Shown here: positions 1 to 7,269 of the stretch, in pieces
Layout of the letters: every line of letters begins with the position of its first letter
Numbering within the stretch: the stretch's first letter is position 1
Assembly: GCA_900107365.1 (NCBI GenBank)
Contig: FNPS01000011.1
Coordinates: forward strand, 78,493-142,492
DNA from: Flavobacterium aquidurense
GTDB taxonomy: Bacteria > Bacteroidota > Bacteroidia > Flavobacteriales > Flavobacteriaceae
Reading direction: 5' to 3'
Length of the DNA stretch: 64,000 nucleotides
Program-made: the position numbers and the translations under genes
Notes under the pieces: generated by a model
What the model saw: the letters and a program-made list of their open reading frames with translations, nothing else
What the model was told of the DNA's origin: nothing
The model's database searches: none

Positions 1-27
1 TTACCATTAAAACAGAAGATTTTTAAA

Positions 28-612
28 ATGGATGATTTTTTAATTGGTATTGGAAAAAGACTAAAAGAAATTAGAAAGAAGAATGCACTAACCATACACG
101 AGGTCGCAAATAGAGCTGGTGTTAGCAACGGTCTAATTTCCAGAATTGAAAATGGAAGAACGATTCCATCCTTACCTGTTTTGATCGAATTAATACAATC
201 TTTAAATACAGATGTAAGTTATTTTTTTGAAGGTGTTGAGAATACAAAAAATGCCAAATACATACACATCAAAAAAGAAGATTACCAAAAAATAGAAAAG
301 GAAGACCGATCTGAAACAAAGGGTTTTAATTATTACAGCATTTTTAGCAAAAGTATAAACTCTATTGGTTTTGAAGCCGTTATATTAGAAGTTGAACCAA
401 ATAGCAAACGTGATAAAGTTATTACGGATGCCTGGGAATTCAAGTATATCATAAAAGGAAGTGTAACCTATATTATTGATGAACTTGAAGTAATAGTAAA
501 CGAAGGCGATTCTTTATGCTTCAACGGAAGACATCCGCACGTGCCTGAAAACAGGACCAAAGAAAACTGCATTATGCTGGTCCTTTATTTTTATTCTGAA
601 AGCAATAGTTAA
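28..612 (+). CDS. XRE-family transcriptional regulator with C-terminal cupin
   Basis: DNA-binding regulator of the HTH_3 plus cupin type. Residues about 8-63 form a helix-turn-helix (visible core RAGVSNGLISRIENGRTIP) and residues about 110-185 form a small cupin barrel (AWEFKYIIKGSVTYIIDELE, then EGDSLCF and HPHVPEN), which in this family binds a small effector. The 194-aa length is normal for the family. It lies next to, and points towards, the phosphonate genes on the other strand, so it is the obvious candidate regulator. The effector would then be a phosphonate or a breakdown product, which is inference. The inverted repeats TTTAC-N5-GTAAA at 3982, 4100, 4291 and 11005 are candidate binding sites. 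Only 27 bases precede the start, so its own promoter is outside the window. Confidence 0.9.
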   Translation: MDDFLIGIGKRLKEIRKKNALTIHEVANRAGVSNGLISRIENGRTIPSLPVLIELIQSLNTDVSYFFEGVENTKNAKYIHIKKEDYQKIEKEDRSETKGFNYYSIFSKSINSIGFEAVILEVEPNSKRDKVITDAWEFKYIIKGSVTYIIDELEVIVNEGDSLCFNGRHPHVPENRTKENCIMLVLYFYSESNS

Positions 613-625
613 ATCTTTATTATAC

Positions 626-706
626 TTAATCGCAAGGAGCGCAATGAAATAAAACACAAAATTCACAAAGCTTTGACTATAAAACTTTGCGAATTTTGCG
701 GTTAAA
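626..706. repeat. CGCAAAG-rich imperfect inverted-repeat element (single copy)
   Basis: This intergenic palindrome starts near TTAATCGCAAGGAGCGC and ends in TTTGCGGTTAAAC; the two ends are roughly reverse complements. It belongs to the same family as the elements at 23256-23402 and 63428-63930. It lies between the convergent XRE-cupin and HAD genes. Confidence 0.6.
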
Positions 707-707
707 C

Positions 708-744
708 AAAAAAGGCCACCTCTAAAACAGAGATAACCTTTTAA
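708..744. terminator. Bidirectional intrinsic terminator between convergent genes
   Basis: The outer arms AAAAGG (710-715) and CCTTTT (737-742) pair, and an inner CTCT/AGAG stem closes an AAAAC loop. T-rich sequence lies on one side and A-rich on the other. The position suits termination of both the regulator (28-612) and the minus-strand phosphonate operon. Confidence 0.55.
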
Positions 745-778
745 AAATAAAAAAACATAAACTAATTCTTCGGTAATT

Positions 779-1459
779 CTAATTTATAACAGAGTATAAT
801 GATGCCAGGGAATCCAGGATATAATCAGGGTTAGCCTCTTTTAATTGCGATCTCGTCTGAGCTCCTGACAAAACACCAATTGTCAGTCCGCAGTTCGCAT
901 TTTTACCTTCTTCGATATCTATAACAGAATCTCCAGCTTTCAGTACTTTAGAAGCATCTACAATACCAAACAACTCCATTGCTTTTACAATCATTTCCGG
1001 AGAAGGTCGTCCAATTACAACATCACTGGCTGTGATTAAAGCATCATATTGATTGCCTTCTGTCCACTTTAATTTTTCCAATAACGTATTGGCAACTTCA
1101 CTACTATATCCTGTATTCAGGACTATTTTTATACCGTCTTTTTTTAATTTCTCCAAAACTTCCTCAACTCCTTCAATTGGAAAAACCGAAGCGGTAAGAT
1201 ATTCCTGGTCCAGTATCTCTTTGAAATATTCAAATATTAATGCTGTCTTATCCAAATCATTATTGTCAAGATGAGATAAAATATCTTTTATTGCCTGATA
1301 TTTTTCCTTACCGGCACCAATAGCCAAAACCAACTCTAAAGAAACATCAATTCCAAATTTATTAATGGCTTTATGTAATGATTTATAAACGATATTCTGT
1401 TCATCTATTGTTGTTCCCGCCATATCAAAAACAACCATTTCAATTTCATTAATTTTCAT
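779..1459 (-). CDS. Phosphonatase-like HAD hydrolase (PhnX-like family)
   Basis: A 226-aa HAD hydrolase of the phosphonatase-like family (TIGR03351 type). Instead of the usual DxDxT it has the phosphonatase signature DMAGT (Asp12, Ala14). Lys51 in the cap (IGAGKEKYQAI) matches the Schiff-base lysine of phosphonoacetaldehyde hydrolase, and an arginine (Arg151, VIGRPSPEM) replaces the usual HAD lysine. The family is thought to cleave the C-P bond of a 2-oxoethylphosphonate, probably phosphonoacetaldehyde or its 1-hydroxy form. The upstream neighbour is the FAD oxidoreductase expected to produce that aldehyde; no PhnW transaminase is present. It is the last gene of a minus-strand operon with 1546 and 2722. 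The 86-base gap to the preceding gene contains a small hairpin (1484-1502). The exact substrate cannot be fixed from sequence. Confidence 0.88.
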   Translation of the reverse strand: MKINEIEMVVFDMAGTTIDEQNIVYKSLHKAINKFGIDVSLELVLAIGAGKEKYQAIKDILSHLDNNDLDKTALIFEYFKEILDQEYLTASVFPIEGVEEVLEKLKKDGIKIVLNTGYSSEVANTLLEKLKWTEGNQYDALITASDVVIGRPSPEMIVKAMELFGIVDASKVLKAGDSVIDIEEGKNANCGLTIGVLSGAQTRSQLKEANPDYILDSLASLYSVIN

Positions 1460-1545
1460 TTTTAAGTGTATTTATTTTTTATAAACATGCCATTTGCATG
1501 TTACCTTACTATTTAAATCCTTTTCTATTTTAAGTTTTTTCTGTC

Positions 1546-2703
1546 TTAAACATTAAAAATCTTATCAATGTTGTGTTTGGCAAATCCGGCACTTCCGGTC
1601 ATTCCCTTACCGCCTATTCCGGTTATGATATGAATATTCTCACCAATCGTATGTTCAAAAATATCTTTGGTTTTACATTGTGAATACAGACCAAACCATC
1701 TGTTTTGAATTTCATAAGTTGGCAAATCGATTATCTTTTTAGCTTCTTCAATCATGAAATTATCAATGTCCATATTCAAATCAAATCCAAGAGAATCAAT
1801 ATCTTTTGCCAAAGCATATTCATGCGAATCTCCCAAAATTACAGATCCGTCCAACGCTTGTTTGAATAAAATATGAACACCATATTTCTTTTCAAAACTA
1901 TCCTGATTTTCTTTTGATTTAATTGCTGCATACGATTTGCATTCTTCAAAAGACTCATATCTTCTAATGGTCAATCCTGTCAAAATAGAACCCTCTAATT
2001 TGTAATTATGTTGCGGCTTGGTTTGCAACATCTGAAGCTTAGAAACAACCAAATCGCTGTTGTTGTAAATTTCAGGATAAAGAATTTTGAAATCACTTCC
2101 GTTACAAATAATCATTTTTGAGGCTTTGTATTCTTTTCCTGTGGAAGTGGTTGCTACCACTCCGCCATTTCTGCTTTCAGTATTCACAACGGTCGTCGTC
2201 ATCACTAGATCCAGACCTAAATTTGCAGTCATGAATTGGTGTAACTTATGAATCATCGTGGCTGGTTCAACGGTAACTTCCTGTGGAAAAAACAAACCTC
2301 CAGTACAATAATCAGATAGCAAACCCGAGTATTTTACCAGACATTGCTCTTTTGTCAGCAAATGAGATTCATAATCATTTGAGCTATTTATTTGATGCAA
2401 TTCTTCTATTAATTGCATTTCTTCTTCGTTTGAAGCCAAATAAACCGTTCCGTTTTGGCGAATACTGATATCAAACTGCGATTGAATATCTTTGTAAATC
2501 TTTAAACTTTCTTTTCCGAAGTTTTGCCATTTCCTGTCCATTCCTGACGGCACAACCTGACCAAAATTTCTAACAGTAGCACCTTCCGGCTTGCTGTTTT
2601 TCTCCAGAATAGCAACTGACATTCCTTTTTGCAAAGCATGATAGGCATGAAAAGTTCCTAAGACTCCTCCTCCAATAACTATCAAATCATATTTTTTATC
2701 CAT
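1546..2703 (-). CDS. FAD-dependent oxidoreductase of phosphonate catabolism (TIGR03364/HpnW type)
   Basis: A 385-aa flavoprotein of the DAO family. The N-terminal Rossmann dinucleotide motif is GGGVLG (about residues 11-16), followed by the acidic ribose-binding residue in AILEKN, and the C-terminal FAD contact is ITGIGGKGMTGSAG. The family co-occurs with phosphonatase-like HAD proteins. Characterised relatives oxidise (N-methylated) 2-aminoethylphosphonates to the aldehyde that the HAD enzyme cleaves. Here it is 18 bases from the transporter gene upstream and precedes the HAD gene, so oxidation of an aminophosphonate in the cytoplasm is the likely job. No signal peptide is seen. Whether the substrate is AEP, N-methyl-AEP or 1-hydroxy-AEP is open. 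Confidence 0.85.
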   Translation of the reverse strand: MDKKYDLIVIGGGVLGTFHAYHALQKGMSVAILEKNSKPEGATVRNFGQVVPSGMDRKWQNFGKESLKIYKDIQSQFDISIRQNGTVYLASNEEEMQLIEELHQINSSNDYESHLLTKEQCLVKYSGLLSDYCTGGLFFPQEVTVEPATMIHKLHQFMTANLGLDLVMTTTVVNTESRNGGVVATTSTGKEYKASKMIICNGSDFKILYPEIYNNSDLVVSKLQMLQTKPQHNYKLEGSILTGLTIRRYESFEECKSYAAIKSKENQDSFEKKYGVHILFKQALDGSVILGDSHEYALAKDIDSLGFDLNMDIDNFMIEEAKKIIDLPTYEIQNRWFGLYSQCKTKDIFEHTIGENIHIITGIGGKGMTGSAGFAKHNIDKIFNV

Positions 2704-2721
2704 TCAATTTATCTTTTATGT

Positions 2722-4017
2722 TTAAGGAAAAGCAACTACCTGTTTCTTGCTTTTTTCATGAACCCGCTTGTTAAAATACCATAAAGAACCTATTGCGAGC
2801 AGTAATAATAATGCTGCCGATTCCAGATTTAGCCATATAAAAAAATGACTCCAGGTTTGCTTAAAACCTATTACTTCTTTAAGCAAAAGCACAATAACAC
2901 TACCCAAATACCCCATAGCATCAGCGATATAAAATAAGAAACCAACGTTACCTTTAAACTTCATTACCGCAACTAATCTTTCAAAGACAAGGCAATGAAA
3001 TAATATGTAAGGAAGATAAACTCCTATTCCGGTCGTAATCATCCAAATGACAGGAGATATAAGTCCTTCTTTAAACAACAAGGTAAAAAGCATAATTACA
3101 ATTGCTCCGCCAGCAGTAAGATACATACCTACACTAAAAGCCTTTTTATTATTTCGGATCAACACACCCGCTGCCGCTATAGCAAGAACAATTACAGCCA
3201 CCGGAATTTCTGTAAGGGTCACAATTTGCGGAGATCCCGAATATCCTTTCTCTGCCCAAAACTCCACCATAAAATTGTCCCTAAAATCCCTAACAATAGT
3301 AAGAATGACATAAATACCGACCAAAGCAAAATAGCCTACTCCATTATCTCTAATAAATTTTTTGCGTTGCTCACTATACATAGGTACTCGCTCTGATCTT
3401 GCCTTGATGTCGCTTTCATCCGGATCCTGGTTTTTATTAAGAATCCAAACGGACAAAAGGAATAAAGGAAAAAACAACAAACCTGTATAAAATGGCATCG
3501 TATATTCATCTGCATTAAAGTCTCTCATAAGCAGCAATCCGACCGTTTTTACCAGTCCGGTTGAGAATATAAATGTGGCACTTAGTGCAGCCGCTAACAT
3601 TTCGGTATTTTTTCTTCCTTCAATATAAGAAAAGACGATACCGAACACCATTCCCAGAGGCAAGCCATTTAAAAACAATGCCAGTATTTTCCATTTTCCC
3701 GGAACAATAGCAAACAAGCCCAACATCAATAAACCAAAAGAAATAAAGGCAATTAGCCATTTTGCTCTTTTTGACTTCGGCATTTCAGAAATAATTTTTA
3801 TTCCTATAAATTTTGAAACCATATAACCCAAAACCTGACTTAGTACTAGTATTGTTTTAGCATCTAGCCCGTAGCCAAAAGCAAGCGAAAGGTATTGACC
3901 TGCCAAAAATGATTTGCGCACCGCATACATTCCAGTGTAACATACAAACACTGCAACCACAATTGCAAAGGTAGATATTTTTTTACTATTTGTAAATTTT
4001 TTGCTTTTTTGAAACAT
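2722..4017 (-). CDS. DUF5690 MFS-like transporter of the phosphonate operon
   Basis: Integral membrane protein with about 12 hydrophobic segments, resembling the sugar-phosphate antiporter side of the major facilitator superfamily and matching the DUF5690 family known mainly from Bacteroidota. First gene of the minus-strand operon, so it probably imports the phosphonate or organophosphate across the inner membrane (inference). The reading frame extends upstream to 4059. I prefer the ATG at 4017 (431 aa, MFQKSKKF) because a TAnnTTTG-like box on the minus strand (4046-4039) and the family's conserved start region make the 14 extra residues unlikely. An operator-like repeat (3982-3996) lies within codons 8-12 of the shorter form. 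The upstream start remains possible. Confidence 0.82.
   Translation of the reverse strand: MFQKSKKFTNSKKISTFAIVVAVFVCYTGMYAVRKSFLAGQYLSLAFGYGLDAKTILVLSQVLGYMVSKFIGIKIISEMPKSKRAKWLIAFISFGLLMLGLFAIVPGKWKILALFLNGLPLGMVFGIVFSYIEGRKNTEMLAAALSATFIFSTGLVKTVGLLLMRDFNADEYTMPFYTGLLFFPLFLLSVWILNKNQDPDESDIKARSERVPMYSEQRKKFIRDNGVGYFALVGIYVILTIVRDFRDNFMVEFWAEKGYSGSPQIVTLTEIPVAVIVLAIAAAGVLIRNNKKAFSVGMYLTAGGAIVIMLFTLLFKEGLISPVIWMITTGIGVYLPYILFHCLVFERLVAVMKFKGNVGFLFYIADAMGYLGSVIVLLLKEVIGFKQTWSHFFIWLNLESAALLLLLAIGSLWYFNKRVHEKSKKQVVAFP
3982..3996. promoter_or_regulatory. Operator-like inverted repeat, copy 1 (inside DUF5690 gene start)
   Basis: On the minus strand this reads TTTACAAATAGTAAA, with arms TTTAC and GTAAA around five bases. 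It is identical to the copy at 4100-4114. It overlaps the first codons of the transporter gene, where a bound repressor could block early elongation. Confidence 0.5.
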
Positions 4018-4099
4018 GCTAATGATATTAATTTTTAGCAAAAGTAAACCTCTAATCAAACATAAATATTATCTAAATGTAAAATAATAGTTATTAAAG

Positions 4100-4114
4100 T
4101 TTACAAATAGTAAA
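4100..4114. promoter_or_regulatory. Operator-like inverted repeat, copy 2 (divergent promoter)
   Basis: TTTACAAATAGTAAA. Together with three preceding bases it shares an 18-base identical stretch with the copy upstream of susC at 11001-11018. It abuts the -33 element of the putative alcohol dehydrogenase promoter. Confidence 0.6.
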
Positions 4115-4116
4115 TA

Positions 4117-4150
4117 TTGTTTCGTAAAAATAAAAAAGATAGTATTTTTG
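4117..4150 (+). promoter_or_regulatory. Putative Bacteroidota-type promoter for the alcohol dehydrogenase gene
   Basis: The -7 box TATTTTTG at 4143-4150 fits TAnnTTTG, with a TTG at 4117-4119 as -33 element. The spacing is 23 bases, slightly long. The start codon is about 170 bases downstream, so the leader would contain operator copy 3. Confidence 0.4.
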
Positions 4151-4290
4151 AAAAGCACAATAAAACCTATGGTTAACAACGATTTACCAATTACACACTT
4201 AGCCACAACAAAGAGAATAACCGGGTCTAAGGGAAAAACAAATAAATATTCAGCAACATTTTTATTCTGAGTATTTTTTTTAAACAAAAT

Positions 4291-4305
4291 ATTACAAATA
4301 GTAAA
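4291..4305. promoter_or_regulatory. Operator-like inverted repeat, copy 3 (just before the dehydrogenase ATG)
   Basis: ATTACAAATAGTAAA differs from copy 2 only in the first base. It ends 15 bases before the start codon at 4320, where binding would also obstruct the ribosome-binding region or act as a roadblock. Confidence 0.55.
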
Positions 4306-4319
4306 CAAATTAAATCATA

Positions 4320-5408
4320 ATGACAATCAAAGCAACGGCAATGGTTTTTTCTGAAGTAGGCCAGCCATTCGAAAACCAACAAGTAATTTTAAACGAAATA
4401 GACCATAACGAAGTACTCGTTCGTATTCTTTATACAACGATATGCACCAGCGATATTCATACGTTTACAGGAAAGAGATCTCTAGCTTGTCCTTGTGTTT
4501 TAGGACATGAAATTATTGGAGAAATTATAGCCAAAGGAAAAAAAATAAACTGCGATTTTAATGGTCACCTCTTAAGTGTTGGAGATCTGGTTACCTGGTG
4601 CGTGTATGCTTTTGACAAGACGAGTGAAATGGCTAAAAAAGGAATACCTCAAAAATCTGAAGGTCTCTACAAATACGGGCATCACCAATTTAAGCCCGAT
4701 GATGGATTAAATGGCGGACTGAATGGCGGATTTGCTACGCATTGTGTATTGAAAAAAGGAACTGCCATTTTTAAACTACCTGATTTTTTAAGTTATAAGC
4801 AGGCAGCCCCGATAAATTGCACGCATGCTACAATTGCAGGAGCGTTGCGCGTAGCGGGTTATCTTGAAAACAAAAATGTAATGATTACCGGAACTGGTAT
4901 GTTAGGACTTTCGGCCTGTGCAATGGCCAGGGAAAGCGGCGCTAAAAATGTATTTGCCATGGATATTAATCCGGAACGTTTGGTATATGCTAAAAAATTT
5001 GGTGCGAATAAGTTGGTTGATGCTAATTTATCTGCTGATGAAATTAGAAAACTTTATCCAAAAGAAAAAATTGATGTCATTATCGATACAACGGGGATTC
5101 CTGCTGTAATGGAGCTGGGAATCGAAACCCTTAATATTGGTGGTATCGCAGTCTGGATTGGAGCCGTTTTTAATCAACCTGATACAAAAATAAATGCCGA
5201 AATGATTGTGCGAAACCTCATCACTATAAAAGGTCTTCACAATTACACACCAAACGATCTGGGTTTTGCTGTTGATTTTATTGCTAAAAATCATTCAAAA
5301 TATCCTTTTGAAGAACTCGTTGGAAAAGAATTTCTGCTAGAAGAACTACCGGAAGCTTTTGAATCTGCCAAATCAGGAGAACATTATAGAGTTGGGATTC
5401 GACAATAA
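4320..5408 (+). CDS. Zinc-dependent alcohol dehydrogenase associated with phosphonate catabolism (HpnZ type)
   Basis: A 362-aa medium-chain dehydrogenase. The N-terminal GroES-like catalytic domain shows Cys42 (TTICTSDIH) and GHE (LGHEIIG) as catalytic zinc ligands, and the Rossmann domain shows GTGMLG. It lacks the obvious four-cysteine structural zinc lobe. It resembles TIGR03366, a subfamily found beside phosphonatase-like hydrolases and FAD oxidoreductases. A plausible role is to reduce or oxidise the aldehyde released by C-P cleavage (acetaldehyde or glycolaldehyde), which is inference. Transcribed divergently from the transporter operon across a roughly 300-base region with three operator-like repeats. 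Convergent with the SusD gene, separated by a strong terminator. Confidence 0.85.
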   Translation: MTIKATAMVFSEVGQPFENQQVILNEIDHNEVLVRILYTTICTSDIHTFTGKRSLACPCVLGHEIIGEIIAKGKKINCDFNGHLLSVGDLVTWCVYAFDKTSEMAKKGIPQKSEGLYKYGHHQFKPDDGLNGGLNGGFATHCVLKKGTAIFKLPDFLSYKQAAPINCTHATIAGALRVAGYLENKNVMITGTGMLGLSACAMARESGAKNVFAMDINPERLVYAKKFGANKLVDANLSADEIRKLYPKEKIDVIIDTTGIPAVMELGIETLNIGGIAVWIGAVFNQPDTKINAEMIVRNLITIKGLHNYTPNDLGFAVDFIAKNHSKYPFEELVGKEFLLEELPEAFESAKSGEHYRVGIRQ

Positions 5409-5455
5409 AATTTTAAAAATTCCAATTTTTTGAAATTCCAAATCCTGAATTACAA

Positions 5456-5504
5456 ATGTTTTATGTTTCATGTTTCATGTTTTATGTTTCATGTTTCATG
5501 TTTC
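5456..5504. repeat. Seven tandem copies of a 7-mer (ATGTTTC/ATGTTTT)
   Basis: The units run head to tail without gaps; five are ATGTTTC and two ATGTTTT. They sit in the intergenic region just before the terminator. No coding role is apparent. Confidence 0.85.
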
Positions 5505-5508
5505 AATA

Positions 5509-5542
5509 AAAAAGCCAGAATCAATTTAGATTCTGGCTTTTT
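5509..5542. terminator. Strong bidirectional terminator between dehydrogenase and SusD genes
   Basis: A perfect 14-bp stem (AAAAAGCCAGAATC and its complement) with a six-base loop, flanked by A and T runs. It serves both convergent genes. Around it, 5417-5444 and 5572-5605 form an outer AT-rich inverted repeat (ATTCCAATTTTTTGAAATTC and its near complement). Confidence 0.85.
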
Positions 5543-5627
5543 CTATTATACTAAAATTACAAAATATTGCGATTTGGAATTTGGAATTTCAAAAAATTGG
5601 AATTTCAAGATTTTGAATTTAAAATCT

Positions 5628-7256
5628 TTATTTTGTCAACCAGGCATCCTTTAATGGATCATCTGTTCCTCCAAATTGATCTTGTATTGCTTTTTGATAG
5701 TTTTGTGGATTGTATGCAGACTCTGTTGCCATATACATCCATCTGCGTGGCAAAACACCATTTGCGGTACCAATTCCAGCACCTCCGCTTAACAATGCCG
5801 GTACTCCTGTACGACGATAGTTATAGAAAGCTTCCCATCCGGAATTGTTAAACATCGCCATGTATTTTTGCGTTAAGATTTGATTTAAACCTGTTGCATT
5901 ATCGCCTGCATAAGCCACATTTGTCAGGAATTGAGCAATATTAACAGTAGCGGTTCCCCAAACATCTCCTTGCTTTAGACCTTTAGGATTCACTTTAACA
6001 TTAGAAGAACTAATTGGGAAATTGATACTAACAGCTTGCCCTTCCGTTAAACTATAAGTTGCCAGTGAAGCATTAATTCCTTTTAGGTACCAATCTTTAG
6101 CATTTTGCCCTGTTATCCAGCCTCTGTTAATTGCCTCAGCAATATTAAAGCACATCTCAGAATAACCTATAAAGATAAAAGGCTCCGCACTTGCTCCGGT
6201 TTGAGAAACATAATAACGATTATAGTTAGCAAAAGAGTACATACCATTATCCGAATTGGTTAGCAAACTTGCCTGCGATAAATTGGGATCAGAACCTACG
6301 AAAGCAGAAAAATCACTAACCGCTTTTCCTCCTGTTACCTGAGCAGGTGCCGGAGTCGACGTAACAAGAATTCTTGGATCCTGTGTTTGTGACCCTATGT
6401 TTAAGTACGTAGCACCAGGGTTTGAGAAATTATTATATGCATTTAATTGCAAAGAATAAATAGGATAACGGTTTACGGCATTATAAACATAAACCATATT
6501 ATCAGCATTTCCAGCCATTATTGGGTATTGCGCCGGATTGTTGATGATATTGGCAAACTTTTGAACGACTTGCAAGTCTGCATTGTCCTGCGCTCTTTTA
6601 CTTAAACTAACTAAAACACGTAAAGTATAAGTATTAATTAATTTTTGCCACTGCAAATAGCTAAAGTTAAAAATATCACCGCCTGCATCTACTTTTGTAG
6701 AAGCTAACGTTGGTGTTGCTGCGATTAAGTTTTTCAATAATGTATTAGCATTGTCCAGCATAAGCAGCGAACTTTTATAAACCTCTTTCTGATTGTCATA
6801 AGCCGGCGTTAAGTTCTTAGAATCTCCTGCTTGCGAAAATGGAATATCCCCTACTCTTTGTGTCAACCAAATACCTGAATACGCTTTAAAAAATTGTGAC
6901 AACGCAAAGTAAACATTGGTGTTATTACCGGATTGTTTAACAGCTTGTGTTTCTAAGCTTAAGGCATATTTTAGAATATCATAACTATCGCTGGTATTAC
7001 CATAATTGTAGTTATTATTAAATCTGTAATATTGATAATTAGATATATTATACTGTGCACCACCAGCAGACAAAGCCCAGGGTTGCTCATCAGTACGTAT
7101 CATTGTAGCTGTTAAGTGATTCAACAGCAAAGTTCTTGGAATAATTGCATCTGCATTTGCTACGTTAGGGTTATCAACCAAATCACCTTCCTGGCAAGAG
7201 AAAAAACCTAAACAACTGATGCTTAATAAGCTGAAAATTATATTTCTTAATTTCAT
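5628..7256 (-). CDS. SusD/RagB-type outer-membrane lipoprotein
   Basis: A 542-aa surface lipoprotein. A signal peptide with lipobox ending at Cys21 (LGFFSC) is followed by QEGD, as usual for SusD proteins exported to the surface. The C-terminal region has NNSGWEAFYNYRRTGVP, typical of the SusD-like_2 branch often labelled nutrient-binding. It forms the ligand-binding lid of the SusC pore encoded 13 bases upstream. Its neighbours are the phosphonate genes rather than glycosidases, and no polysaccharide enzyme lies within several kb. The cargo may therefore be a phosphonate-bearing molecule such as a phosphonolipid head group or phosphonoglycan, which is inference only. Confidence 0.92.
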   Translation of the reverse strand: MKLRNIIFSLLSISCLGFFSCQEGDLVDNPNVANADAIIPRTLLLNHLTATMIRTDEQPWALSAGGAQYNISNYQYYRFNNNYNYGNTSDSYDILKYALSLETQAVKQSGNNTNVYFALSQFFKAYSGIWLTQRVGDIPFSQAGDSKNLTPAYDNQKEVYKSSLLMLDNANTLLKNLIAATPTLASTKVDAGGDIFNFSYLQWQKLINTYTLRVLVSLSKRAQDNADLQVVQKFANIINNPAQYPIMAGNADNMVYVYNAVNRYPIYSLQLNAYNNFSNPGATYLNIGSQTQDPRILVTSTPAPAQVTGGKAVSDFSAFVGSDPNLSQASLLTNSDNGMYSFANYNRYYVSQTGASAEPFIFIGYSEMCFNIAEAINRGWITGQNAKDWYLKGINASLATYSLTEGQAVSINFPISSSNVKVNPKGLKQGDVWGTATVNIAQFLTNVAYAGDNATGLNQILTQKYMAMFNNSGWEAFYNYRRTGVPALLSGGAGIGTANGVLPRRWMYMATESAYNPQNYQKAIQDQFGGTDDPLKDAWLTK

Positions 7257-7269
7257 GGAAATAGAAAGA

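Noticed and set aside
4069..4308. 79-codon minus-strand frame between transporter and dehydrogenase
   Set aside because: Lies in the divergent regulatory region across two operator copies; Phe/Lys/Asn-rich composition typical of noncoding AT-rich DNA.
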